Shown: positions 8,577 through 20,104, counted from the first letter of the stretch. The stretch is 64,000 nucleotides of DNA from Sphingomonas aracearum (GCF_003345355.1 NZ_QQNB01000001.1:620001-684000), one strand, 5' to 3'. Notes: generated by a model not told the origin, from the letters alone. A program made the numbers and translations.

Positions 8577-9460
8577 ACCGCCGCCCGGCGACGCCAGGCC
8601 GGCGCGACGATCCGGCCACGGCGCACCGCAAGCCGCAGCAACGCCACGCCGAACGCCAGGCAGACGAGCAGCGCGGGCACCGATGCCTCCGCGCCGAACG
8701 CGCCCCCGGTCAGCCAAGCCGGCCCGCTGACCGCAGGGCGGATCAGGCCGGGCGCCGAGAAGCCGGAAATGGCGATGCCGTAGATGCCGCCCTGCGTGAA
8801 GTTCCACATCGCATGAAGCCCGATTGCCGCCCACAAGCGGCGCGTCAGCATGTACACCGCGGCGAGCATCACGCCCGCCTCCAGCGCGATGGCGATTGCG
8901 GCAAAGGCGGTGGCGTTCGGATTGGCAAGGTGCAGCGCGCCGAACAACGCCGCCGACAGCGCCAGCGCGATCCAGCTGCCCAGCCAGCTTTCGAGGATAC
9001 GGAAGAACAGGCCGCGCAGCGCGATTTCCGCCACCACGCCGGAAAAGATCGAGACGGCGAGCGCCGCCAGCATCGCCGCCGGCGGATTGGTGCCGAGGAT
9101 GCGGTACCCGCCCAACAGCGCGATAAGGCCGATCGCGGCGGAAAACAGCAGGAAGCCGAGCGCGATGCCGCCGAGCAACTCCCGTCCCGCGCCGGGCACC
9201 GCGAACTCGGCCACGCGCGGCCGGCGCTCCACGAAGCGCACGAACACGGCATAGGCCGCGGCAAAACCGACCGCGACGAGCAGCGCCACCGCGCAGGCGG
9301 CGATCGTGCCCGGCTTCGCGGGCAACGCGTTGGCGGCAGGCTGGATCAGCGCGCCTGCACCGAACAGCAGCGCGACACCGATTGCGAGCAGGACGAGCGG
9401 AAAATGGATCACCCGCCAGAGGCGACTGTTGGGCGGGGTGACGGGCAGGATCGGCGGCAT
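8540..9460 (-). CDS. CPBP family intramembrane metalloprotease (CAAX-like)
   Basis: A 306-residue polytopic membrane protein of the CPBP/Abi family of glutamyl intramembrane proteases. About eight hydrophobic segments are visible. The conserved motifs are VAEIALRGLFFR (motif 1), FGALHLANP (motif 2) and LHAMWNFTQGG (motif 3). In motif 1 the usual Glu-Glu pair reads Ala-Glu, so one of the two glutamates is missing, while the Arg and the histidines remain. This may mean altered or absent catalysis. The substrate is unknown. Bacterial members act in peptide maturation, bacteriocin self-immunity or protein sorting, but no such neighbour is seen here. Confidence 0.8.
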   Translation of the reverse strand: MPPILPVTPPNSRLWRVIHFPLVLLAIGVALLFGAGALIQPAANALPAKPGTIAACAVALLVAVGFAAAYAVFVRFVERRPRVAEFAVPGAGRELLGGIALGFLLFSAAIGLIALLGGYRILGTNPPAAMLAALAVSIFSGVVAEIALRGLFFRILESWLGSWIALALSAALFGALHLANPNATAFAAIAIALEAGVMLAAVYMLTRRLWAAIGLHAMWNFTQGGIYGIAISGFSAPGLIRPAVSGPAWLTGGAFGAEASVPALLVCLAFGVALLRLAVRRGRIVAPAWRRRAAVQSAELGAGEQE

Positions 9461-9672
9461 CGGGGCTCCTTCAGGAAGCGGACCCTAGCCGCTCGCGCCG
9501 CCCGCGCAATGTTCGGCCGCGATCGACCCGCGCGGCAAGGCAGCCGCGCCCGGCGAAAGGCGCCGCCGGAGCGGCAAGGAACGGCACGCCCGGAGGCGTC
9601 GGGGTTCGGATGGCGAGCACACCGCGCCACCATCGCAAGGGCCGCATCGAATCACCCGAACAGCGGACGGAA

Positions 9673-9697
9673 CGGCGGATCCAGCCCGCATCCGCCG
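9673..9697 (-). terminator. Hairpin downstream of ada
   Basis: An 8-bp perfect inverted repeat (CGGCGGAT at 9673-9680, ATCCGCCG at 9690-9697) with a 9-base loop lies 7 bases past the ada stop codon. There is no T-run on the minus strand, so it is a weak or Rho-assisted terminator at best. Confidence 0.4.
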
Positions 9698-9704
9698 GAC
9701 CCGC

Positions 9705-10730
9705 TCACCCGTCACGCTCACGGTCGAGCAGGGCCCGCTTGCGCGAAAGGCCATAGGCATAGCCGCCCAGGCTGCCGTCCGTGCGCAGCGCGCGGTGGCA
9801 GGGGACCAGCACCGCCAGCGGGTTCGCGCCGCAAGCCGTGCCCACCGCCCGGACGGCGGCGGGCGTGCCGGCAGCGGCGGCGAGTTGCGCATAGGTGCGC
9901 GTCTCGCCCGCGGGAATGGTGCCGAGCGCCTGCCAGACGCGCTCCTGGAACGCCGTGCCCTGCACGTCGCGCGGCAGGTCGAGGTCGAGCCCCGGCTGCT
10001 CCACGGCGGCAACCACCCGGCCGACCAGTTCCGCGAACCCCGCAGCGCCGGGCTCCACCAGCGCCTGTGGGAAGCGCGCCCCCAACGCCGCCTCGTCCTC
10101 GTCGAAGGAGATGCGGCACAGGCCCTTGTCGGTGGCCGCCACCAGCAATGGTCCGAGGCTGGTCTCCGCCACCGCCCAGCGGATGGTGACGCCTGCCCCG
10201 CCCCGCGCCCAGGCGCTGGGCGGCATGCCGAGCCGCCCGGCCGCGCGTTCGTAGAACCGGCTCGGCGCCGAATAGCCGGCCTCGTAGATCGCCTCGGTCA
10301 CGCTGTTCTCCTGTTGCAGGGCCTCACCCATGCGCTCGGCACGGCGCGCGCGGGCAAAGGCGGCGGGCGTCACGCCGGTGGCGCGCTTGAACAGGCGGTG
10401 GAAATGATGCGGCGCATAGCCGACGGTCGCGGCCAGATCGGCCAGCGAGAGCGCCTCCCCGCTCCGCTCGATCGCGGCGATCGCCTCGGCCACCGCCATG
10501 CGGTCGCGCCCGACCTCGTCCGGCAGGCAGCGCCGGCACGCCCGGTATCCCGCCGCCTTCGCCGCTTCCGGGGTCGGGTGAAACGAGACATTCTCCCGCC
10601 GCGGATGACGCGCCGGGCAGCTCGGCTTGCAATAGATGCCGGTGGTGCGCACCGCGACCACGAAGCGCCCATCCGCCCCGCGATCGCGCGCCGCAAAGGC
10701 CGTCCAGCAAAGATCGGTGTCGAGGTTCAT
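9705..10730 (-). CDS. ada: Bifunctional alkylation-response regulator / O6-methylguanine-DNA methyltransferase Ada
   Basis: A 341-residue Ada protein that repairs alkylated DNA and activates its own regulon. The N-terminal zinc domain carries the four cysteines Cys34, Cys38, Cys65 and Cys68 (GIYCKPSCPARH, YRACRRCLP). Cys34 is the expected acceptor for methylphosphotriesters. An AraC-type HTH region follows (about residues 70-175). The C-terminal O6-methylguanine methyltransferase domain has the acceptor Cys311 in VLVPCHR. All three parts are present, as in E. coli Ada. A MarR gene lies upstream in the same orientation, 57 bases away, and could be co-transcribed. Confidence 0.95.
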   Translation of the reverse strand: MNLDTDLCWTAFAARDRGADGRFVVAVRTTGIYCKPSCPARHPRRENVSFHPTPEAAKAAGYRACRRCLPDEVGRDRMAVAEAIAAIERSGEALSLADLAATVGYAPHHFHRLFKRATGVTPAAFARARRAERMGEALQQENSVTEAIYEAGYSAPSRFYERAAGRLGMPPSAWARGGAGVTIRWAVAETSLGPLLVAATDKGLCRISFDEDEAALGARFPQALVEPGAAGFAELVGRVVAAVEQPGLDLDLPRDVQGTAFQERVWQALGTIPAGETRTYAQLAAAAGTPAAVRAVGTACGANPLAVLVPCHRALRTDGSLGGYAYGLSRKRALLDRERDG

Positions 10731-10787
10731 GCGAGTGGAATACGCACTGCCGCCGCCCGCCGCATCCCGCTGCTTGCCATCAAAGCA

Positions 10788-11225
10788 TCAGGGCGCGGTT
10801 CCGGCAGGGGATTTCGTCCTGCCGGCAACCACCCGGCCGAGCAGCGCGGCGAGTTGCGCCCGTTCTGCGGACGAGAGTGGCGACAGCATCGCCGCCGTTT
10901 CCTCCGCCGCCGCCGCCAGCAGCGCCGGCATGAGCAGCGCCCCCGCGCCGGTCAGCGCCAGCGTCTGCATGCGGCGATCGCCGCCCGGCATCCGCGCGCG
11001 AACGACGAGCCGCTTGGCCCGCAGCGCGTCGGCCAGCCGGCTGACCGCCCCGCGCGAGACGCCCAGCCGCTCCGCCGCGAGGCTGGGGGCAGCAGGCCCG
11101 CCCTCGAACAGCACCCGCATCAGCGCCGCCTCCGCGCCCGATACGCCCTGCTCCGCCACCCGCGCCGCAATGCGAGCCGCCAGCCGTTCGCCCGTGGCGC
11201 GCAGGAGAAGATCGACCGCCGACAT
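10788..11225 (-). CDS. MarR family transcriptional regulator
   Basis: A 145-residue winged-helix regulator. The DNA-binding region is LAAERLGVSRGAVSRLADALRAKRLV followed by a wing with ARMPGGDRRMQTLALT, the Asp-Arg-Arg pattern typical of MarR proteins. N- and C-terminal helices would form the dimer interface. The start is ATG 11225 or an in-frame GTG at 11243 that would add six residues. A near-perfect 16-bp palindrome sits immediately upstream of both and is the likely autoregulatory operator. The ligand and target genes are unknown. Neighbours are ada (same strand, downstream) and atpH (divergent). Confidence 0.88.
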   Translation of the reverse strand: MSAVDLLLRATGERLAARIAARVAEQGVSGAEAALMRVLFEGGPAAPSLAAERLGVSRGAVSRLADALRAKRLVVRARMPGGDRRMQTLALTGAGALLMPALLAAAAEETAAMLSPLSSAERAQLAALLGRVVAGRTKSPAGTAP

Positions 11226-11248
11226 GCGCCCGGGCCACAGCACCGAGC

Positions 11249-11264
11249 AGTTGACGTGTCAACT
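11249..11264. promoter_or_regulatory. Palindromic operator candidate for the MarR protein
   Basis: AGTTGACGTGTCAACT: two 7-base perfect half sites (AGTTGAC / GTCAACT) around a central GT. Size and TTGAC/GTCAA half sites fit MarR-type operators. It lies 6-24 bases upstream of the possible marR starts and about 110 bases upstream of atpH, so it could overlap the marR promoter. Binding is inferred. Confidence 0.6.
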
Positions 11265-11372
11265 ACCTGCACCTTTCTGTTGCGTCCGCCCCGGCCCCTT
11301 GCTAACCGCGCGCCGACCCTGTGGCCGCCTGCGGCCCTTTCTGATCGAACATGAAGTGAGGATCCCGATCGC

Positions 11373-11927
11373 GTGGAGACATCCAGCGGCATTCAAGCGA
11401 GCCTGAGCGGCCGCTACGCCAAGGCCTTGTTCGACCTGGCCGACGAATCGAAGAATGTCGGCGCGGTGGAGGCGAGCCTCGCCACCGTTCGCGACGCGCT
11501 CGACCAGTCGGACGATTTCCGCACGCTGACCACCAACCCGCTCCTGTCGCGCAAGGATGCCGGCAACGCCGTTGCCGCCACCGCGCAGGCGCTCGGCCTC
11601 GATCCGATCACCACCAAGTTCCTCGGCGTGCTGGCCGAAAACCGCCGGCTCACGCAGCTGCCGGCGATCATCCGCGCGTTCCGCCGCCTGGCCGCGCAGC
11701 AGCGCGGCGAGACCAGCGCCGAGGTCATCACCGCACACCCGCTTTCCCCGGCGCAGACCGACGCACTGACGCAGCAGCTGCGCGCGCGGGTCGGCCGGGA
11801 GGTTTCCGTCGATCTCACGGTTGATCCCGCCCTGCTCGGCGGCATGATCGTGCGCATCGGCTCGCAGCAGATCGACAGCTCGATCCGCACCCGTCTCAAT
11901 TCTCTCGCGCATGCAATGAAAGGCTGA
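11373..11927 (+). CDS. atpH: ATP synthase F1 subunit delta
   Basis: A 184-residue OSCP/delta subunit that joins the F1 head to the peripheral stalk of F-type ATP synthase at the inner membrane. It starts SGIQASLSGRYAKALFDLA, the conserved N-terminal helix, and ends with the family's LGGMIVRIGSQQIDSSIRTRLNSL. I chose GTG 11373, with TGAGGA upstream. It is the first gene of the atpHAGDC F1 operon. The F0 genes are not in the window, which is normal for alphaproteobacteria, where F0 and F1 loci are separate. Confidence 0.96.
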   Translation: METSSGIQASLSGRYAKALFDLADESKNVGAVEASLATVRDALDQSDDFRTLTTNPLLSRKDAGNAVAATAQALGLDPITTKFLGVLAENRRLTQLPAIIRAFRRLAAQQRGETSAEVITAHPLSPAQTDALTQQLRARVGREVSVDLTVDPALLGGMIVRIGSQQIDSSIRTRLNSLAHAMKG

Positions 11928-11935
11928 CGGCGTGA

Positions 11936-13489
<1,554 letters not shown>

Positions 13490-13516
13490 GGCGCATACGC
13501 ACTGACACACACAACC

Positions 13517-13607
13517 CGTCACCCCGGACCTGTTCCGGGGTCCACGGGTCCACAAGGACGGACAGCCCTGGTGGAAGAGTGGATGCCGGAACAGGTCCGG
13601 CATGACG
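13517..13607. repeat. Palindromic repeat between atpA and atpG
   Basis: A long imperfect inverted repeat: the left arm begins GTCACCCCGGACCTGTTCCG at 13518, and the right arm (to about 13606) is its complement with two differences. Transcribed, it would fold into a hairpin inside the atp operon mRNA. It belongs to the same class of CCGG...CCGG palindromes found at six other places here. Confidence 0.8.
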
Positions 13608-13631
13608 GTTGAGGGATGGTGACGAAGTAGA

Positions 13632-14516
13632 ATGGCAAGCCTCAAGGCCCTCAAGATCCGCATCGGCTCGGTGAAGTCGACGCAGAAGATCACCAAGGCG
13701 ATGAAGATGGTCGCCGCCGCCAAGCTGCGCCGTGCGCAGGAAGCGGCGGAGGCCGGCCGCCCCTATGCCGAGCGGCTGGAAGCGGTGGTCGCGTCCCTCG
13801 CTTCCCGCGCCAACATCGCGGAAGGCTCGTCCCCGCTGCTCGCCGGCACCGGCAAGGACCAGGTGCACCTTTTCGTGGTCGCGACATCCGATCGCGGCCT
13901 GGCCGGCGCGTTCAACACCAACATCGCCCGCCTGGCCCGTCGTCGTGCGGACGAGCTCATCAGGCAGGGCAAGACCGTCCGCTTCTACACCATCGGCAGG
14001 AAGGGCCGCGCGGTGCTCAACCGCCAGTATCGCGAGCTGATGCTGCACGGCATCGAGCCCGGCGATCTCGGCAAGCTCACCTTTGCCGATGCCCGCGGCT
14101 ATGCCGACGATCTGATCGCCCGCTACCTCGCCGGCGAGTTCGACAAGGCGCACCTGTTCTACTCGCATTTCAAGTCGGTGCTGACGCAGGAACCCACCGA
14201 GCAGCAGATCCTGCCGGTGAAGATCCCCGCGCCTTCCGCGGCGGCGACGAACGCCGGCGGCGCGGTGGTGGAATATGAGCCGGACGAGGAGTCGATCCTC
14301 GCCGACCTCCTGCCGCGCAACGTCGCGATCCAGATCTTCAAGGCGATGCGCGAGAACGCCGCCTCTGAGCAGGGCAGCAAGATGACCGCAATGGACAACG
14401 CCACCCGCAACGCGGGCGACCTCATCAAGCGGCTGAACATCGAATACAACCGCCAGCGTCAGGCGGCGATCACCACCGAGCTGGTGGAAATCATTTCCGG
14501 CGCCGAAGCGCTATAG
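13632..14516 (+). CDS. atpG: ATP synthase F1 subunit gamma
   Basis: A 294-residue central-stalk subunit whose rotation couples proton flow to catalysis. The N-terminal helix MASLKALKIRIGSVKSTQKI and the C-terminal helix ending NRQRQAAITTELVEIISGAEAL are those of the family. Length is normal. The stop codon is followed after one base by the start of an unrelated gene, so the usual direct atpG-atpD link is broken here. Confidence 0.97.
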   Translation: MASLKALKIRIGSVKSTQKITKAMKMVAAAKLRRAQEAAEAGRPYAERLEAVVASLASRANIAEGSSPLLAGTGKDQVHLFVVATSDRGLAGAFNTNIARLARRRADELIRQGKTVRFYTIGRKGRAVLNRQYRELMLHGIEPGDLGKLTFADARGYADDLIARYLAGEFDKAHLFYSHFKSVLTQEPTEQQILPVKIPAPSAAATNAGGAVVEYEPDEESILADLLPRNVAIQIFKAMRENAASEQGSKMTAMDNATRNAGDLIKRLNIEYNRQRQAAITTELVEIISGAEAL

Positions 14517-14517
14517 G

Positions 14518-14940
14518 ATGGCAGATGTCTCTATCGACCATCGATTCGCGAGATTTGGTCAGACGAGATATGCGACGGATAAGATTACATCGTTCGAGGT
14601 GACAACAAGATCAACGAAGGTGCAAGGCGACAACGATAAGTTTACTGCTACATTTCTGGGATTGACCGGCACTCTCTTCGGGCTGGGCCTGACGGTGGTC
14701 GGGGTAGGCGATCGAAGAGTAGATCTTGGCCTCTCGGGGCTGGCCATCTTAGCAGGAGCGGCATGGCTCTTGATAAAGGCGCGAACAATGCAGTCGAGAC
14801 GTTCGAGTGTCGCAAATGTCTATCGTTTGATGATCACCACGAATGCTGGAGAAGTGGCCGCGTTTGAAACCACTTCTTGGGACGAAATAAGCGAGATTGA
14901 GTCTGCGCTGGAGCAGGCGATCGTAGAAGCAAGGCGATAG
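14518..14940 (+). CDS. Two-TM membrane protein resembling DUF6232, inserted in the atp operon
   Basis: A 140-residue protein starting one base after the atpG stop and ending 9 bases before atpD, so it must be transcribed with the ATP synthase genes. The N-terminal pattern SIDHRFARFGQTRYATDKIT, two adjacent hydrophobic segments (about residues 43-62 and 69-86) and a C-terminal strand-helix region (VYRLMITTNAGEVAAFETTS) match my recollection of the DUF6232 family. That family has no established function. Codon use is clearly AT-richer than in the atp genes (AGA, ACA, TTT and GAT are frequent), suggesting transfer into the operon. No homology search was possible, so the family name is provisional, but the gene itself is well supported. 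Confidence 0.8.
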   Translation: MADVSIDHRFARFGQTRYATDKITSFEVTTRSTKVQGDNDKFTATFLGLTGTLFGLGLTVVGVGDRRVDLGLSGLAILAGAAWLLIKARTMQSRRSSVANVYRLMITTNAGEVAAFETTSWDEISEIESALEQAIVEARR

Positions 14941-16427
<1,487 letters not shown>

Positions 16428-16428
<1 letters not shown>

Positions 16429-16682
16429 TGGCGCTGCACTTCGAACTCGTCACGCCGGAACGCCTGCTCCGTTCGGACGAGGTGTACATGGTGGTGGTGC
16501 CCGGCACCGAAGGCGACTTCGGTGTGCTCGAAGGGCACGCACCGTTCATGTCCACCATCCGCGACGGCGCGCTGTCGATCTACGCCAGCGCCAACGCGCA
16601 GCCGGAGACGATCGCGATCGAGGGCGGCTTTGCCGAGGTTTCCGCCACCGGCCTCACCGTGCTCGCGGAACGCGCGGGCTGA
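16428..16682 (+). CDS. atpC: ATP synthase F1 subunit epsilon, short form
   Basis: An 84-residue epsilon subunit made only of the N-terminal beta-sandwich: [59 protein letters not shown]. The C-terminal pair of helices (about 45-50 residues) that inhibits ATP hydrolysis in many bacteria is absent. No frameshifted remainder is seen downstream, so the short form looks genuine rather than broken. I believe similar short forms occur in related bacteria. Confidence 0.94.
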
Positions 16683-16721
16683 TCGCCACCAAGCTGCGGT
16701 AATCATTGCGAGCCATCCCCG

Positions 16722-16758
16722 CGCCAGGTTCCGGCCATGCAGATGGTCGAACCTGGCG
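16722..16758 (+). terminator. Hairpin after atpC
   Basis: A perfect 10-bp inverted repeat (CGCCAGGTTC at 16722-16731, GAACCTGGCG at 16749-16758) with a 17-base loop, 40 bases past the atpC stop. No T-run follows, so termination is plausible but not certain. Confidence 0.45.
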
Positions 16759-16778
16759 ACGCGGGTGCCTTGCTCTGA

Positions 16779-17252
16779 GTGGCGAGCGCCGTGCAGGGCG
16801 CCGCCTCGATCATCGCCGCGCTCGCCGCGATCCTGGCCTTCGGGGCAGTGCTCCCTTTCCGGCGGCAACCACGGATTCGCCGGCCATCGTGCTGCTGGTC
16901 GCCAGTGTCGGGTCGAACGACTGCACGCTTTTCTCCTCCCTTTCCTTCTGGCGCTTTCGGCCACCTGTCCGATCTTCCTGCTGCTGCGGCTGGATGCGCA
17001 GTTTCGGGAGCTTCGCGCGGATAGCCCTGGGAAGGTCGCCGCCTTTCAGCTCGGCGGGCTCATCCGCTTTCCGAGCTTCCACAGCCGCGCCCCCACGCTG
17101 TTCCTGTTGGCGAGCTGGCAGAACAAGCCGGCGCGCATGGCCGCCGGGTCCTCGACCCGGCCATGCTCGCGGTCGCCATGCGCTTCATGCGCCGCGCCTC
17201 GGCTCGCCACCCCGTGTCGCCGCCCTCGCGGTCGAAGGCGGGGTTTGGTTAG
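16779..17252 (+). pseudogene. Possible decayed small membrane-protein gene
   Basis: The 627-base gap between atpC and cpaF holds protein-like pieces in three plus-strand frames. Near 16779 a hydrophobic stretch reads AAILAFGAVLPF. From about 16930, in another frame, PFLLALSATCPIFLLLRLDA is followed by a short basic and hydrophobic region ending WQNKP. After about 17150, in a third frame, DPAMLAVAMRFMRRASARH runs to a stop at 17252. Together they look like one small membrane protein broken by frameshifts. It could also be chance in GC-rich DNA, or a sequencing error. Confidence 0.3.
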
Positions 17253-17309
17253 CTAATTGTCAAGCCTTCCGCGCTAGCCAACCCACGAGTTTGAAGGAAA
17301 GAACCGGGA

Positions 17310-18827
17310 ATGAGTGCATTCGGGCGTCGTAGCGGAACAACCGGCCCGGGCAGTCGGCCGGCCTTCGGCGTTGCCCGGCCGATGCAGGGCGCGCCCGCGC
17401 GGCCCGACGATGTGCCCGGTGGAGACCAGTTCCCCGCGGTACCCACCGACCCGGTCGGCGAGACGGTGCCCCTCCCGATGCCCGGCGCCAATGCCGATGC
17501 GCTCCAGCGCCTGTCCGATCGCCAGAATGCCAGCGGCGACGCGGCCAACAGCCGCACCGAGGGCTTCGAAAGCTCGATCCACAAGATCAAGGAACAGGTG
17601 CTGCCGCGCCTGCTCGAACGCGTCGATCCCGAAGCCGCCGCGACGCTCGACAAGGACGAGCTGGCCGAGGAATTCCGCCCGATCATCGGCGAAGTGCTCG
17701 CCGAGCTGAAGCTGACGCTCAACCGGCGCGAACAGTTCGCGCTGGAAAAGGTGCTGGTGGACGAGCTGCTCGGCTTGGGGCCGCTCGAGGAGCTGCTCGC
17801 CGATCCGTCGATCAGCGACATCATGGTCAACGGGCCGGAACAGACCTTTGTCGAGCGCAAGGGCCAGCTCGAACTCGCCAACATCCAGTTCCGCGACGAA
17901 GAGCACCTGTTCCAGATCGCGCAGCGCATCTGCAACTCGGTCGGCCGCCGCGTCGACCAGACCACGCCGCTCGCCGACGCGCGCCTCAAGGACGGCTCGC
18001 GCGTCAACGTAATCGTGCCGCCGCTCAGCTTGCGCGGCACCGCCATCTCGATCCGCAAATTCTCCGCCAAGCCGATCACGCTCGACATGATGGCCGGCTT
18101 CGGCAGCATGTCGCCCAAGATGGCGACGGCGCTGAAGATCGCGGGCGCCAGCCGGTTCAACGTCGTCATCTCCGGCGGCACCGGCTCGGGCAAGACGACC
18201 ATGCTCAATGCCCTGTCGAAGATGATCGATCCGGGCGAGCGCGTGCTGACGATCGAGGACGCGGCCGAGCTCCGCCTCCAGCAGCCGCATTGGCTGCCGC
18301 TGGAAACGCGCCCCGCCAACCTCGAAGGCCAGGGCGAGATCTCGATCCGCGACCTCGTGAAGAACGCCCTGCGTATGCGCCCGGATCGAATCATCCTGGG
18401 CGAAATCCGCGGGTCCGAGTGTTTCGACATGCTCGCGGCCATGAACACCGGCCATGACGGCTCCATGTGTACGCTCCACTCCAACTCCCCGCGCGAGGCG
18501 CTGGCGCGTATGGAGAACATGGTCATGATGTCGGACATCAAGGTGCCCAAGGAGGCGATCAGCCGCCAGATCGCCGACTCCGTCGACATGATCATCCAGG
18601 TGAAGCGCCTGCGCGACGGCTCGCGCCGCGTCACCAACGTCACCGAGGTGATCGGCATGGAAGGTCCGGTGATCGTGACGCAGGAGCTGTTCAAGTTCGA
18701 ATATCTCGACGAAAGCGCCGACGGCAAGATCATCGGCGAGTACCGCTCCATGGGCCTGCGCCCGTATACGATCGAAAAGGCGCGGCAGTTCGGGTTCGAC
18801 CAGGCGTTCCTCGAAGCCTGTCTCTGA
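17310..18827 (+). CDS. cpaF: CpaF/TadA-type pilus assembly ATPase
   Basis: A 505-residue secretion-superfamily ATPase that should power Tad (Flp) pilus assembly at the cytoplasmic face. After a low-complexity N-terminal 75 residues come the N-terminal domain (LLGLGPLEELLADPSISDIMVNG), Walker A SGGTGSGKTT (about residues 288-297), the Asp box ILTIEDAAEL, Walker B IILGEIRGSE and the His box MCTLHSNSP. It is complete. Unusually, it is not next to cpaE or tadB: the other pilus genes lie about 10 kb downstream. The separation suggests a rearranged locus or separate regulation. Confidence 0.93.
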   Translation: MSAFGRRSGTTGPGSRPAFGVARPMQGAPARPDDVPGGDQFPAVPTDPVGETVPLPMPGANADALQRLSDRQNASGDAANSRTEGFESSIHKIKEQVLPRLLERVDPEAAATLDKDELAEEFRPIIGEVLAELKLTLNRREQFALEKVLVDELLGLGPLEELLADPSISDIMVNGPEQTFVERKGQLELANIQFRDEEHLFQIAQRICNSVGRRVDQTTPLADARLKDGSRVNVIVPPLSLRGTAISIRKFSAKPITLDMMAGFGSMSPKMATALKIAGASRFNVVISGGTGSGKTTMLNALSKMIDPGERVLTIEDAAELRLQQPHWLPLETRPANLEGQGEISIRDLVKNALRMRPDRIILGEIRGSECFDMLAAMNTGHDGSMCTLHSNSPREALARMENMVMMSDIKVPKEAISRQIADSVDMIIQVKRLRDGSRRVTNVTEVIGMEGPVIVTQELFKFEYLDESADGKIIGEYRSMGLRPYTIEKARQFGFDQAFLEACL

Positions 18828-18881
18828 ACGGGTCGCGGTGACGGACCTCACCGGGTCCGTCGCCTTTCCTTCGCCGCATTG

Positions 18882-20102
18882 ATGGCGCTAAGGCTGCCGC
18901 GCCTCATGATCGCGCGCGCCCTGCCCCTGCTGCTGCTTGCCGTTCCCCTGTGCGTCGTTTCCGCGGCGCCGCGCCGGGCGCCGGTGCCCGCGCAGGTCGC
19001 CAGCGTGCTGGCGGCGGACGCCGAGGCGCGCTGGATCCCCTTCGAGGTGACCGCCGGCAACCAGATCCGCTTCGGCGCCATCGCCAACGGCCGCCCGGTG
19101 CAGGCGATCCTCGACACCGGGGTGAGCCGCACCATCATCACGCCCGAATTCGCCGCCGGCGCAGGCATCGCCGCCACCGGCGCCGAAGTGGGCGCGGCGA
19201 TCGGCGGGGACGTGAAGGTCGGGCGTGCCACTTTGGGCTCGCTGGCGTTCGGCGGCCTCACTCTCACCCGCCCCGACGTGATCGTCACCGGCCTGCCGGT
19301 GGCCGCGGCGGGGGGACGGCCCGTTTCGCTGCTGGTCGGGGCGGACGTGCTGCGCCGCTATGCGCTGGACGTCGACTTCTCCGCCCGCCGCTTTCGCTTG
19401 CTGCCCAGCGGCCGGATGCCCTTTGCCGGCACCGTTGCCCCGCTCGCGATCGACCCGACCTATGGCGCCTATGTCACCGAGCTGACGCTGAACGGGCGCC
19501 GCCTGCGCCCGATCCTGGTCGACACCGGGGACGGCTCTGGCGTCACCCTGTCGGCCGCGTCCTGGAAGACGGCGGCGGTCAGCGGCGCGCGCCTCACGGA
19601 CACCATCGCCTTCGGCCTGGGCGGCCTCACCACCTTCGACCTGACGGTGCTGCCCCAGGTGTCGATCGGCGCCGTCACCGCCCGCGACGTGGAGGTGCAG
19701 GTCGAGCCGGCGGACGGTTATTCGACGCGGATCGGCCTGGCCGGGCGGATCGGTGCCGGGTTCCTGGGCCGCTACCGCGTGCTGCTCGACCCCGCCGCCC
19801 GGCAAATGGTGCTCAGCGCGCCGGCGGACGCCGCGGCCGCGCCCGTTCGCTCCACCAGCGGCCTGTTGCTGGAAGTGACCGCCAACCGCCTCAACGTGCT
19901 GCACGTCATGCGCGGCAGCCCGGCGGCGGCCACCGGCTGGAAGCGCGGCGACGCGATCTGTGCGGTGAACGGCACCCCGGTGACCCCGACCTATGCGCAG
20001 GGCTCGCTGGGCCGCTGGACGGTGGGCGCGCCGGGCACGACCGTCTCGCTTCAGATGTGCGGCGGTGCGACCCGCAGCCTGACGCTCGCGTCCTTCTACT
20101 GA
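18882..20102 (+). CDS. Secreted retropepsin-like aspartyl protease with PDZ domain
   Basis: A 406-residue exported protein. A signal peptide covers roughly the first 35 residues (hydrophobic core ALPLLLLAVPLCVVSA). Two aspartyl-protease-like domains follow, each with an Asp-Thr-Gly motif: ILDTGVSRTIIT and ILVDTGDGSGVTL, so one chain supplies both catalytic aspartates. The C-terminal 90 residues form a PDZ-like domain (MRGSPAAATGWKRGDAICAVNG). Such proteins are common in alphaproteobacteria and lack defined substrates. Starts at 18882 or 18906 (both ATG) are possible. It is 2 bases from the glycosyltransferase gene and likely forms an operon with it. Confidence 0.85.
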   Translation: MALRLPRLMIARALPLLLLAVPLCVVSAAPRRAPVPAQVASVLAADAEARWIPFEVTAGNQIRFGAIANGRPVQAILDTGVSRTIITPEFAAGAGIAATGAEVGAAIGGDVKVGRATLGSLAFGGLTLTRPDVIVTGLPVAAAGGRPVSLLVGADVLRRYALDVDFSARRFRLLPSGRMPFAGTVAPLAIDPTYGAYVTELTLNGRRLRPILVDTGDGSGVTLSAASWKTAAVSGARLTDTIAFGLGGLTTFDLTVLPQVSIGAVTARDVEVQVEPADGYSTRIGLAGRIGAGFLGRYRVLLDPAARQMVLSAPADAAAAPVRSTSGLLLEVTANRLNVLHVMRGSPAAATGWKRGDAICAVNGTPVTPTYAQGSLGRWTVGAPGTTVSLQMCGGATRSLTLASFY

Positions 20103-20104
20103 CG

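Noticed and set aside
16810..17082. Minus-strand frame in the atpC-cpaF gap
   Set aside because: Low-complexity charged product without a start signal. The plus-strand fragments look more protein-like.
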